A stretch of 64,000 nucleotides of DNA. Source: Turbatrix aceti. Its lineage: Eukaryota; Nematoda; Chromadorea; Rhabditida; Panagrolaimidae. The DNA lies in the NCBI GenBank assembly GCA_963969345.1, contig OZ017768.1:8890718-8954717 (forward strand), read 5' to 3'. Shown piece after piece: positions 22,471 through 33,200 of the stretch. Both the position numbers and the translations under genes were made by a program. Numbering within the stretch: the stretch's first letter is position 1; the number at the start of each line of letters is the position of its first letter. Below the pieces are notes generated by a model. The model did no database searches and was not told the DNA's origin. It saw nothing but the letters and a program-made list of their open reading frames with translations.

Positions 22471-24070
22471 TTATGAATAATTGGGTTTCAAAAAGTAATG
22501 GTTTCTTATGATAAAATTGAGCCATTCCATGATGTATAAAGTGTACCACCAACATTCAAGAAAAGCTGCAGCATAGAAAGCTACTAAATATACGGTGACG
22601 GGAATTAGTCTCAGGACGAATATAATTTTTGAAAAAATTGGAAGTTTTTTCATTTTTGAAGAAACCGCTGATATCCAATGACATGTAAACAGTTTTTGTC
22701 TCCACGAGTCGCAGACAATAAATGGAAGCACGAGCACCAGCATTGGAATTTCCTTCATGACACTAATAATTTGGAAAATTATCATATACTGATTATAATT
22801 TATGTTGTCACTCAGGTGGTAATATACCATGTGGAGTATCGAATGTAAGAGCGAAAATACTGAAAACACGGTTGTCTGAAGAAGAAGTTTGTTTTCTGCT
22901 GCTCGCCTTTCAATGGAAACTTTAAAACTGAATACTGCGTTTCGATGGCACCGACTATACAGTCCAGCTGTTAAACATAGACATTAGGGTTCGAACCCCC
23001 CCCCGCCCCCGCGGGGATCCCCGCGGGGGTGAAGCCGGGGGTGGCCCCCCGACCCCCGCCCCCGACCATTTGTGACCCCCGTCGGGGAGTAAAACCCCCG
23101 CCCCCGACAGATTCTGCCCCCGACAATAAGCAAAATTTAGCGTTAAACGCGGAAAAACGTTCAAAAACAACACAAATAGGCAAAAAACAGAGCAAAATAC
23201 GAAAAATTTGTTCAAAATATGCCTCGGTTTTCGTTTTAGGATAAAATTGACACTTTTTTTTCTTCTTTTTCATAGGACTCGGGGGCAATTACCCCCGTCC
23301 CCGCCGACTTCTGCCCCCGTCGGGGGCAGAATTCCCCCGCCCCCGACACCTCTGCCCCCGACTACCCCCGTCCCCGACCCGATACGGGGGGGGGGGGGGT
23401 TCGAACCCTAATAGACATGTTGCGACTGTTGTCGTTACAATATTGATTATTTTGGGTACGTGCACCAGGTAAATTTGTGTATTTAATCCTTCACCCGAAT
23501 GGCAGTCTTTGTAATAAAAGTAACATGGCAAGTGATGGACAACCGGCAACGTTACCAGAATTGGAAGCATAATGCAAAAAATAATGCAAATAATTGTTGT
23601 GTATTTGTTGAAAATTTTGTTAAACAATCGCCATTGCACGATACCTGTAATATTTATTGTTTTTGTTTTGAAATTTAAATATTTCTTAAAATCAGTGTAC
23701 TTGCAAATTTGTTATAAGACAAAATAAGATTCAAAGCAGTCGTAGACAAGTCTGTAACCATGGTACACATCTGACTCATCAATGTTGCGTAGCTAAGTGT
23801 GATAGTGTGCACCAAAACTTGTGGAATATCCAGTATTGTTTTAAAAATGCAGCCAGATATAAAAATGTAGAAAAAAGGTGATCTGTACGGACTCTTTTTG
23901 GATATCATACTTTTCAGCATAAAAAAAATGACGAACAGGTAAACAATGACGTTGTGAACTTTGAAAAATGTTTCAATATACTCAAAATAAATATTGGCAA
24001 CAAAAAGGCGATGATTAGTAAAAAATAATTTTATGAATTCTATTTTGGCGTCGTTGTTCTCGAGGTTCAT
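22471..24070 (-). pseudogene. Seven-pass receptor-like gene of the second family, split by a hAT-like MITE
   Basis: Exon 1 is 23701-24070 (start MNLENNDAKIEF); exon 2 runs from 23644 to 22471 but is interrupted by the element 22985-23410. Taking exon 2 as 23411-23644 plus 22471-22976, i.e. removing the element and one 8-bp target duplication, gives 740 bp and a total of exactly 370 codons including stop. The restored region reads TTVAT..LTAGLYSRCHRNAV, which aligns with TTVVST..LIAGLHSRCRCRRNAV of the neighbour at 20713. An upstream Met extension to 24262 is open but not conserved, so the start aligned with the paralogue is preferred. Otherwise undamaged. Confidence 0.85.
22985..23410. mobile_element. 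hAT-like MITE, extremely G/C-skewed termini
   Basis: 426 bp with terminal inverted repeats starting TAGGGTTCGAACCCC and an 8-bp direct repeat ATAGACAT on both sides (22977-22984, 23411-23418). An 8-bp target duplication with TAGGG/CAGGG-type ends is characteristic of hAT elements. Long runs of C near both ends, and many CCCCGAC/GTCGGGG units, make the ends nearly pure G on one strand and C on the other. The centre is AT-rich. No coding capacity; the proline- or glycine-rich frames crossing it are by-products. Confidence 0.9.
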
Positions 24071-24871
24071 GCTTACGATTTCGTAGAAGTCGATTGTAGA
24101 AAAGTGTGTTACAAAACTGAAGAAAATACAAATGCATGTGTTTGTCAAAATGTTGTACAGGCACTGGAACGGTTTATGCCTTCTTTGCAGGTGTTCATAT
24201 AGCTGGACAACTACGGATATTAATATTAACTTTTTGTTGGTAACACAACAGCTGATTATCACCTAAACAGCAAGGCGCGTGTGCTTTACACGTTTTTGTA
24301 ATCATTGACGTCAGAAAAGGACTTGCGAATTTTCGTCAAAGGTATTGTTTTGTTTTTGACAATGCGAGTTATCGAACCAGACATGCGTCAACTCTATGTA
24401 GGTCCATTAACCTGCAATTCATTTATTTTGAGAGTTGACGAACATAAACAGACATCACTTTCAAAATGAGATTTTGTGAAAAAAACATGAAAAGCAAATG
24501 ATCTCATCCTGATCCGTGTGCAGCGTAGGGGATTACTATGTGCATTGTGCAGTAGGTGATCAAAAAGCGAGAGTAATTGTCATCTCTGAATTTAATAAAC
24601 AACGAGGTTCGATAACCCACTGGATATTAACAAGGTTCAAAGTAATTAATCTCAATGGTATTTCTGATTGACACCCCCGTTTTTTGCTTTTTCAATACCA
24701 CGTCATTTACGGAACTTTTTACCTAAATATGCTTCCCCCAAAACGAGGGGAGGAGAGATAATGCGAATTGTGTGTTGCTCCCCTGGCCATATTTAGTTGG
24801 CTTGTATTCTTGATTTTAGTCTATTTTTACTCTTTTTTTGTTGAAATATTCCTTCCCGCCGATTTGGTCCG
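24071..24871. other. Intergenic region, divergent promoters
   Basis: 800 bp between the receptor start (minus) and the transporter start (plus), so it should contain both promoters. AT-rich; no gene or clear element recognised. Confidence 0.5.
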
Positions 24872-26522
24872 ATGGGCACGGAATCTGATAAAAAGAGTAT
24901 TCTTCACAAAAAAAATGAAGGCGACAAAACAACAAATTGGCGCTCCATTTACGTCGCGGCAGCCCTTTCTTTCGTCGGATCAGTGCAGTTTAGTTTGTAC
25001 TTTTCTTCTCTGTGGCCATATCTCCAGATTGTAAGTTTGGGCGAAATTTTGCAGCAATTATGTTTTTTTTGCAGGTCGATACAGGTGCTACAGAAAACTT
25101 CTTTGGTGTCATTGTCGCAATCTACTCCGTGGGCCAAATAATCTCAGCACCAACTTTTGGTTTTTGGTCTAACAAGATTAAACAAATTCGGCTGCCTTTG
25201 TACGTGGGTCTTACACTGATGATCATCGGCAACGCCATTTACATAGCGCTAGAACCTATTTCTTTACCACGGAGATATCTCATGTTGATCGGACGTTTCA
25301 TCACCGGCGCGGGTTCTGGCAACGTTGTCCTGCTCCGAACGTACGCTTCCACCGGATCTACGTTCAAGGACAGACCCCGCGCCATTGCGTACGTCACCTG
25401 CGGGCAGGCCCTAGGCCTGACGTGTGGGCCAGTCTTCCAACTCATTTTCACACCTCTGCAGTATCCCGGATTTACTGTATTCAACATGTTTTCTTTGAAC
25501 ATGTACACTGCTCCTGCGTACTTTGCGTGTCTTATGAACATCGCAGGTATGCTGAGCATCAAGTTTCTCTTCAAGGAGACCTATGCAGGCATTGTGGAAA
25601 CCGTTACGGATTCTGATTCGGGCATGCCTGTCAAGTTGCCGCCATACGACTGGATCGCTGTATTTGTGTGTTATATTTCGCGTTTCACGCAGATGTTCAT
25701 TAACACGAATTTGGAAACACTTGGTAACCCTTTTTCCATGATGATGTTTGGCTTTGACGAGGAAAAGGCCGTCACGTACACGGCCGCTTCGCAGACAGTT
25801 GTCGGCGTTTTTACCTTTATCACGTACCTGGCCTACATTGCGCTTAATCTCGAGCGCTATATCAAATCCCGCATCGTGACTGTTGGATCTTTGATCGCGC
25901 TCGTCATTTTCCATTTGGTGACCTATTCTTGGTCTTTTCTGCCTGGAAATGTACCCCTGCACAACAATAATGTATCTGCCGTTGATGATAAGGTTGGCTG
26001 CAACTACGAGGTGTTCGAGTGGTGCATCGATCTCGCGCCTGTCAACGTTTGGCTCTACTACATTACCTACGTTCTGGTTATTGGGTTTGCCTTCCCAGCG
26101 CTCAACATTACAACCACCACTCTTTTTTCCAAGGTTCTTGGTCCTCGTAGACAAGGCACGCAGCAGGGTGTCTTTCAGGTGAGTAGATTTTCTAGAAAAC
26201 GCAAACAAGAAAAGTAAATGCAACAATCTATATTTTTTAGGTATGTGGCGGTGCGGCTCGTATGCTTGGGCCTCTTGCTATCAGCAACCTGTACACGTTG
26301 TACGGTCCTCGCATGGCATGGAACATGGAAATTGTAGTGATCTCGCTGACTCTGCTGGCATGGGTCGTCTTCTACCGCCGCATGGTGCCCTTAAAAATGC
26401 CCCTGATTCCGACATCTTTAGAAATGGAAAACGGAGAGACATCTTCTTCAACACCGCCCCGTACTTCGTACTCTTCTGTTCAACGGGTAACACCTGTCGA
26501 CAGGTCGGCATGCCAATGTTAA
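24872..26522 (+). CDS. MFSD8 (CLN7)-like major facilitator transporter
   Basis: Three exons, 24872-25030, 25075-26178 and 26241-26522, with introns of 44 and 62 bp encode 514 residues and about twelve membrane segments. The N-terminal block NWRSIYVAAALSFVGSVQFSLYFSSLWPYLQ and the following VAIYSVGQIISAPTFGFWSN are highly typical of the MFSD8 family, whose human member is a late-endosomal/lysosomal membrane protein. MFS motif A is represented by GFWSNKIKQIRLP between segments 2 and 3. The loop after LPGNVPLHNNN holds cysteines near C-N-Y-E. The C-tail is Ser/Thr-rich and cytosolic. Start chosen because MGTESDKK precedes the conserved block at normal distance. Assignment by motif recognition only. 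Confidence 0.88.
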
Positions 26523-27494
26523 CGAATCTGCTTTTGGTCGAGTTCTAAACTTTTTTTTTAATACGAGTACAGATGTTTTGCACGCACTCACTCTCTGTAC
26601 TCGTCACAGAGAAGGAACGCGTCGAGTAACTGTTTACTGTACATCTTGAATTACTTGTATCTAGTACATTGAAATAAAACAGAGTATTTTTTTGACGCGG
26701 CAAAGAAACGAATGACAGAAAACAGAATCAAGCAAAAAAGTATCAAGACTGTTTTTCTGTTTAAAAATAAATATATCGGATTTACTGCATATTATGAAAG
26801 ATACAATAACACATGTGTTGCTTGAGGTGTTTTGTATGCATTACTTATGGCCAAAACTTTTTTGAACATTTTTTGATCAATGCAGTACAATATGAAAAAA
26901 ACAACAAATGAGGTTTCATTAATCTCTGCAAACATTTTTTCCGATGCCACCATACGAAATTTATTAGTCCAAAAAAACGTAATGCTTGGCGGAGTGCAAA
27001 GTATCACAAAACTCCCTCCCACTCGTTTCCGATTTTTGCAACGATTGTACGAGCTGCACAAACTAGATTGATAAACGGCCTGTAGTTTGTTGATTATGAG
27101 AACTATCGTAATCCTTAGTCCAATCTCGTGTTGGGCGAGGTTTATGATTACAGAGACAATGAATGGAACCGACTGTTACAAAGAGGGGTACGTCATTTAA
27201 TTTTTCCGGGGGAGTTGTTTCCTTCCTGAAAAACACGTACAAACAAACATCAAAAATCACAGCAACTGACCTTATCATGCATTGTGATAACAACGCATGA
27301 CACAGCTTCCTGTGCTCCTTTGCAACGTCACAGTAAGATTCAACCTATTTACATTCATGGTTCTATAACCACATTTACATAGAAATGAAAGGGGTTTCAT
27401 AAATTAGAAAAAAATGGTAAGTGATAAACGTCACTGCGAAAAATAAAAAACGAATATAATGAAAAATTATAATATTATAATATTATTATAATAT
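26511..27494. repeat. Tandem duplication, unit 1 (984 bp), includes the transporter 3' end
   Basis: Starts at TGCCAATGTTAACG, the last codons of the transporter, and repeats from 27495. It ends in an AT-only imperfect palindrome (27466-27494). It contains 216 bp (26923-27138) absent from unit 2. Apart from the final codons of the transporter no gene is seen. Confidence 0.9.
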
Positions 27495-28248
27495 TGCCAA
27501 TGTTAACGAATCTGCTTTTGGTCGAGTTCTAAACTTTTTTTTTAATACGAGTACAGATGTTTTGCACGCACTCACTCTCTGTACTCGTCACAGAGAAGGA
27601 ACGCGTCGAGTAACTGTTTACTGTACATCTTGAATTACTTGTATCTAGTACATTGAAATAAAACAGAGTATTTTTTTGACGCGGCAAAGAAACGAATGAC
27701 AGAAAACAGAATCAAGCAAAAAAGTATCAAGACTGTTTTTCTGTTTAAAAATAAATATATCGGATTTACTGCATATTATGAAAGATACAATAACACATGT
27801 GTTGCTTGAGGTGTTTTGTATGCATTACTTATGGCCAAAACTTTTTTGAACATTTTTTGATCAATGCAGTACAATATGAAAAAAACAACAAATGAGGTTT
27901 CATTAAGGTTTATGATTACAGAGACAATGAATGGAACCGACTGTTACAAAGAGGGGTACGTCATTTAATTTTTCCGGGGGAGTTGTTTCCTTCCTGAAAA
28001 ACACGTACAAACAAACATCAAAAATCACAGCAACTGACCTTATCATGCATTGTGATAACAACGCATGACACAGCTTCCTGTGCTCCTTTGCAACGTCACA
28101 GTAAGATTCAACCTATTTACATTCATGGTTCTATAACCACATTTACATAGAAATGAAAGGGGTTTCATAAATTAGAAAAAAATGGTAAGTGATAAACGTC
28201 ACTGCGAAAAATAAAAAACGAATATAATGAAAAATTATAATATTATAA
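27495..28248. repeat. Tandem duplication, unit 2, with a 216-bp internal deletion
   Basis: Matches 26511-26922 and then 27139-27480 essentially base for base. The deletion joins two places that both read AGGTTT, suggesting deletion between short direct repeats. No gene is seen. Confidence 0.9.
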
Positions 28249-28306
28249 AAATTTCGTCCTAAGAATCGGAACATTCAAAACATTTGAAAAAAAATGTTGG
28301 AAAAAA

Positions 28307-28523
28307 ATGCTATTGAATTACCTGAAATTTGTGTACAAGTATATTTTCAAAGCGAATGATGAAAACTTATCTGTAATCGACGACACGGACGACGATGACT
28401 CTAATGTAGTGGATTCCGGTGAATACTCTGATTGCACTGATTATTCTAATATATTACATAGGTGACGTTTCTGCTGACGACGACAATGTATCCGATATTG
28501 AGGCACAGACAAATAAAGTTTGA
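28307..28523 (+). CDS. Small acidic protein, hypothetical (57 residues, two exons)
   Basis: An ATG at 28307 opens a frame reading MLLNYLKFVYKYIF followed by a run of acidic residues (SVIDDTDDDDS). A 43-bp GT/AG intron at 28419-28461, of the size normal for this genome, joins it in frame to 28462-28523 (DVSADDDNVSDIEAQ), also acidic, with AATAAA overlapping the end. Without splicing the frame stops at 28465 after 52 residues. Continuation of the acidic character across the intron is the only coding evidence. It could also be a degraded transposon fragment. No family recognised. Confidence 0.35.
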
Positions 28524-29420
28524 TTTTGGTTGCTTTTGAGAGACAATGACGGTTGCAAAGATGTGGTACGTATTCAAAAAATATTTTTTACAGAAAATAC
28601 AGAAAAAGCACAAAAACGTTAGCACGTTACAAAGAGAAAATGTCAAAAAAAGTTTTGAACGTGTATAGAATTGAACCGGGGTCTCAAAATGATAAAAAAG
28701 TGTGCGGAACGTGATTAATACACGTACTACACTATAGCAGCAACTTGTTTGTAGACCATTCTCGCTGAGCAATAAACTCTTTTTTACTGCAGTAGCGACT
28801 GACATTGGGCAGCCAGACCTTCCCTTTACTTTTTGCTGCCAAAACGCCAATTTAGTCCGCGTGGTAGTAATTTCCTATGTTCGCCGAAAATCAACTGCGC
28901 AAAGAGCTTTATTCTGTTAATGCTACCACCCTGCACGCGCCGCTGCTGCGGATTAACTTCCCAAAACGTCTTCCCTCCCTACATCGTGCGTGCAGGTTCG
29001 TTTTTTCTGCATCTCTTTGAAAAATGCAATATTAATGATGGCGCTTGGTGATACAAGCTTTTTGCGTAAACAAGTGGACAAAAGCATTTTTCTTCAATTT
29101 TTTTGAGTAGGCAGGTGGACTGCGAAAGCTTGAAAGCTTGGCGGTGCAAATTGATCAAAACGACATTTTTTGATACGTGTTCATTAAATTTTATTTTTTA
29201 AGGATTCTCCATAAAAAATTATGTCATACGGTAGTTTCATCGATCAAAATGTACATTTCATTCAGTTTTATTTGCAGATCATATTTATTCAAAATGTATT
29301 GTAACAAAATTCATTTTAGAAATCTAAAATGTTGTTAGAAAACTGTAAAGAAAAATTTGTCATTTTTTTTCTCATGTTAAGACAATACGTTTACACACAG
29401 GCAATCGCAGATTTCAAAAA
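28524..29420. other. Intergenic region
   Basis: AT-rich with a few chance frames (28833-29051 among them). No supportable gene; presumably includes the 3' flank of the lipase at 29421. Confidence 0.45.
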
Positions 29421-30173
29421 CTAAGCAGGTAGAGATGCCAAATCAAGTGTTCGATCGCACAATTCACACCTGTTGACAGCTCCATAGTAGTTCCCGTGGT
29501 TCACTGCGGTAGAATCTTCGAAAATGTCATTCGTCGAGTTGTAAAAATACGTGCAATTTCCAGGGTGATACAGTCCGGGACAAACCTGATAGGGATCGTA
29601 GACTGCCATCGTGTTGTTGTACCAAGTGTCGCCCTGGACATGCAGGTAAGCTATTTTATCAGTGCCGTTGAATGTCATGTCGATGGCCATTCGAGGAACC
29701 GGATCATTGGCATGGACCACCCGTTGGTTGTGTGGAACGAGCCTTGCGTAGTTTTTAGCAAATTCGGGGTCACCTACAACAATGGATCCAAAACTCGCAG
29801 CATGAATTCGAGAAGTTGTGATTTCAGGATAGTTTAGGCGGATGTAAGCAGCCGCAACCGTCGCCAATGCTCCACCTAACGAGTGCCCGGTGGCAAAAAT
29901 GGTGTAATCCGGGTAGCGCTTGATGGCTCCGTTGAAGACTCTTTGCAGGGTCTGGTTGACGAAGAGGAGCTTGAAGCCATTGACGTAGTAAAAGTTAACT
30001 TTGCCAATGGGAAGTAACGGATCAGAAACAGGTTCCCACAACGAAGAGACGTTAATGATGTATCCAATTTGATGCACGTCGTCCGATCCTTCAAAAGACA
30101 AAATGATAGCCTTGTAATCGTGAGCGACGACGATGGACCCTGTGCAGGGATCCTGGTCAAGATACTCCCCAAT

Positions 30174-30233
30174 TGTGGGAAACACTACCTTGGCCTTCGG
30201 TAATGCTCCCAGTGACCTTGTACCCCGTGAGTC
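30174..30233 (-). repeat. 3' LTR remnant (60 bp)
   Basis: Identical to the terminal 60 bp of the 350-bp LTR at 35902-35961. The match ends at GTGAGTC on the plus strand, after which sequence continues into polyprotein code. The SL1-containing part of this LTR is lost. Confidence 0.93.
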
Positions 30234-33200
30234 CCGTCGACGTCTTGACAACTGCAGCTCGGTTGACTCCGTCCTGGGATGCGATCAGCTGCTGGATGAG
30301 GCCGAGCCTCCAGAGGTGACGAGGACCGTCGTCGCGGATGACTACCGTCTCGCCGACAAGTGGTTCGTACTTATTGCGGATTCGGCCGGAGCGGTGGATC
30401 CACTGGGTGCGTTCCCGGAGATGATTCAGGTATGCCGTCATGAAGAGCTCGGCTGCCTGCGAGGAGTCTTCCTGCTGCTTTCTCCACAGCTGGGACAGCA
30501 CTTCGGGGCCCGGCGCCGCGACGGGAGGTTGAGAGGCCTGCATGCCCGGCAGAATGCGGTCCGTCGCAGGAAAGAAATCACAAGGTCTCAGCGTGACCGT
30601 TGTGTCGTCGTCGAGAGGTACGAGTGGTCGGCAATTGACAGCTGCTTCGATCGTGCCCAGATGATGGTCGATCTCACTCAGATATGGGAGCTTTCTGCCA
30701 AAAATTCGATGCATGCAATTCTTGACGATTCCGATGAGCCGTTCGTAGACTGCGCCTTGCCACGGAGCTCGCTCAATGGTGTGGCTCCACCTGACGCCGT
30801 GGAAGGCCGGATCCTGGGTGACGAATTCGGCGACCTTGCGGAAAGACAGTGCGTTGTCGCTGAGGACCGTCGATGGGAATCCGAATCTGGTTGAGTGACG
30901 GTAGAGAGTCTCGAGTACGTCGGGAGCACTCATCGTCGGCGTTCTCTGCAGTTGGATCGCCCGGGTGGTCAAACAGGTGATGATGAGAACAACCGTCGAC
31001 GTCTTGAGGCCGTCCTTGTCAATGACGCGAAGTGGACCGAAGAAGTCGACGCCGATGTGCGCGTACGGCCTGGTCAGTTCGGTGCGCTTGGACGGTAGCG
31101 GCGGAAACAGCGGCATCTCGTACGGCCCGGCATGCTGCTGGCGGCACCTGGTGCAGGTTTTCAAGATGCTGCGTACCGTGGCCCTGCCTCGTAGAATCCA
31201 GAAGTGCTCTCGGATGGCTGTGAGCGTCGTAGCCGTTCCGCAGTGGGCTAGCTGCTCGTGCACTTGACGTACGTAGAGGGTCGTCAGATGCGAGTGACGC
31301 GGGAGAACAGGGAGTCTTGGACCGTGCCGGATGCGGTCGTTGAAGTGGACGACACCGTCTGGTCCTTTGATGAGGGCATTGTCGCTGGTCGGGATGACGT
31401 CGTAGCGCTGTTGCTCCTGCCGAATGAGGAAGCGCTCTGCCTCGTGCCAAGCCTCGCCGTCCCCCAACACTGGGAATTTTAATTGGATTGTCCCCATTCT
31501 CGTGACCCATCGGCGACTGTTTTGGATTACCATTCTTGTAACCCGAATCAGCCGGCGATAATTACTAAAATTTTCGACCGAAATAAAGGGCTGCGCCTGA
31601 TTTTGCTGCTGCGCGATTGTACAAGCCAGCGTCATTGCGTGCACGATTTTGGGCGGCGCGACGTTGGAAAAAATTTTGGGACACTCGCCCGAACGCAACC
31701 ATGGGGGTCCGTGCCACCACAGTTCGAGCTTACCCAAACTACGCATGCTGGTACCACGTGTCGGAAGATCCGCCGGATTGTCTTCCGAAGCAACGTGACC
31801 GAACGAAAACGCGATCGGCATCGCCAGCAACTTTTTGACACGGTTTAGAACAAAAAGATCGTGCGATGGTTTCTTAACCCAATCCAGTGCGATGGTGCTA
31901 TCAGACCACAGACAGATTTCGCGAAATTTGGGCCCAGTTTGCTCAATCTCAAGAGCCAACTCCGCCGCCATAACAAGCGCCTGCAGCTCCGCTTTTGGAA
32001 TGGTCGTAGACCGCGCTTTGAATACGCTTTTGGACATGATAAGAGCCGGCGGCTCACCGGTGTCAGGTTTGAAGTACGCGGCCGCGGCAACAAATTCACC
32101 AGACGCGTCCGCAAAAACGTGTAACTCGCCGCCCCCCTTAGAAATAGCGTAACGTGGAACCGTGACTTCGCCATTGACCAGTTGCACGACGTCTTCCCAC
32201 GCCTTTGCCAACTCACTACCGAGCGGCACGCTACGCTCGTGACTGAAGATGCCATGCTGGCGCGCAAAACTTTTGAGCAACGCCGTGACTGGAGTAACGA
32301 AACCGATAGGATCAAAAACCGATAAAATTGCGCTGTGCACCTCCTTGGTGTTTTTGCACCGCTTAGCGTCGATAGCGATGTTTGTGCGAAAAACATCCGT
32401 CTTCGCGTCGTAACCTATGCCGAGAATCTTCAAACGCGCTTCGTCAGCCGTTTCCTTGATTCCTTCGAGCAAACTACCCTTGTTGCTAAAGAATTCACGA
32501 AGATGGAACTTGCCGTCCTCGAAATGCAACTGCACTCTACGCCGCCTTTGGTCGAGTAACTCAGGGTCATCGTCCAGAATGAACACGTTATCGACGTACG
32601 TGGTGACCATGACGATCTAGTCCGGATGGCCTCTCATATGGACGTGCAGCGTGATTCCTAGGAGCGCCGGACTACAATTCATGCCAAAAATGAGTTGTTT
32701 GAAACGATAAGCCTGAATATTCCGCCGGGTTGGTGGAAGATTTGGATCGCGCACCCACAAAAACCGTAAAGCGTCCCTGTCTTTTGGACTCACCGAGATC
32801 TGGTGAAACGCTTTTTCAATATCGCATGCCACGAAAAATTTGGCTCCCCGAATTTTGAGCAAAATACTGCGCAGCTTTGGCAATAAGTCCGGCCCTTGGT
32901 GAATCATGTCGTTGAGACAGTTTCCTTCTGGAGTCTTGGCCGCGCAGTTGAAGACGATCCTGACCTTTGTTGTGCTGCTGGACGCCTTTACCACCGGATG
33001 ATGCGGTAGGTAGTGCGTGATTTCGCCGCCTGAGTGCGGAGGTACCTTCTCAATGATGTTTGCGGCTTCTTGATTCTGGAAGATCTCGTGGTACTGCTGA
33101 AGAATGCCCGGGGACTTCTGCATTCGCCCGTGAGACGATCGGAGTTGTCCCGCTGCAGATCCGAAGTTTGGGTGAATCCTCGGATGCTCGCTCTTCCATG

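Noticed and set aside
23029..23244. Proline-rich and glycine-rich frames around 22955-23411
   Set aside because: They are translations of the C/G runs of the MITE.
25411..26226. 271-codon frame antisense to the MFSD8-like gene
   Set aside because: It lies fully opposite a well-supported coding exon with family motifs and has no domain of its own.
27063..27293. 76-codon minus-strand frame in the tandem duplication
   Set aside because: Not kept in the second unit and no recognisable features.
30133..30894. 253-codon plus-strand frame
   Set aside because: Antisense of the integrase region of the retrotransposon; composition follows the opposite strand.
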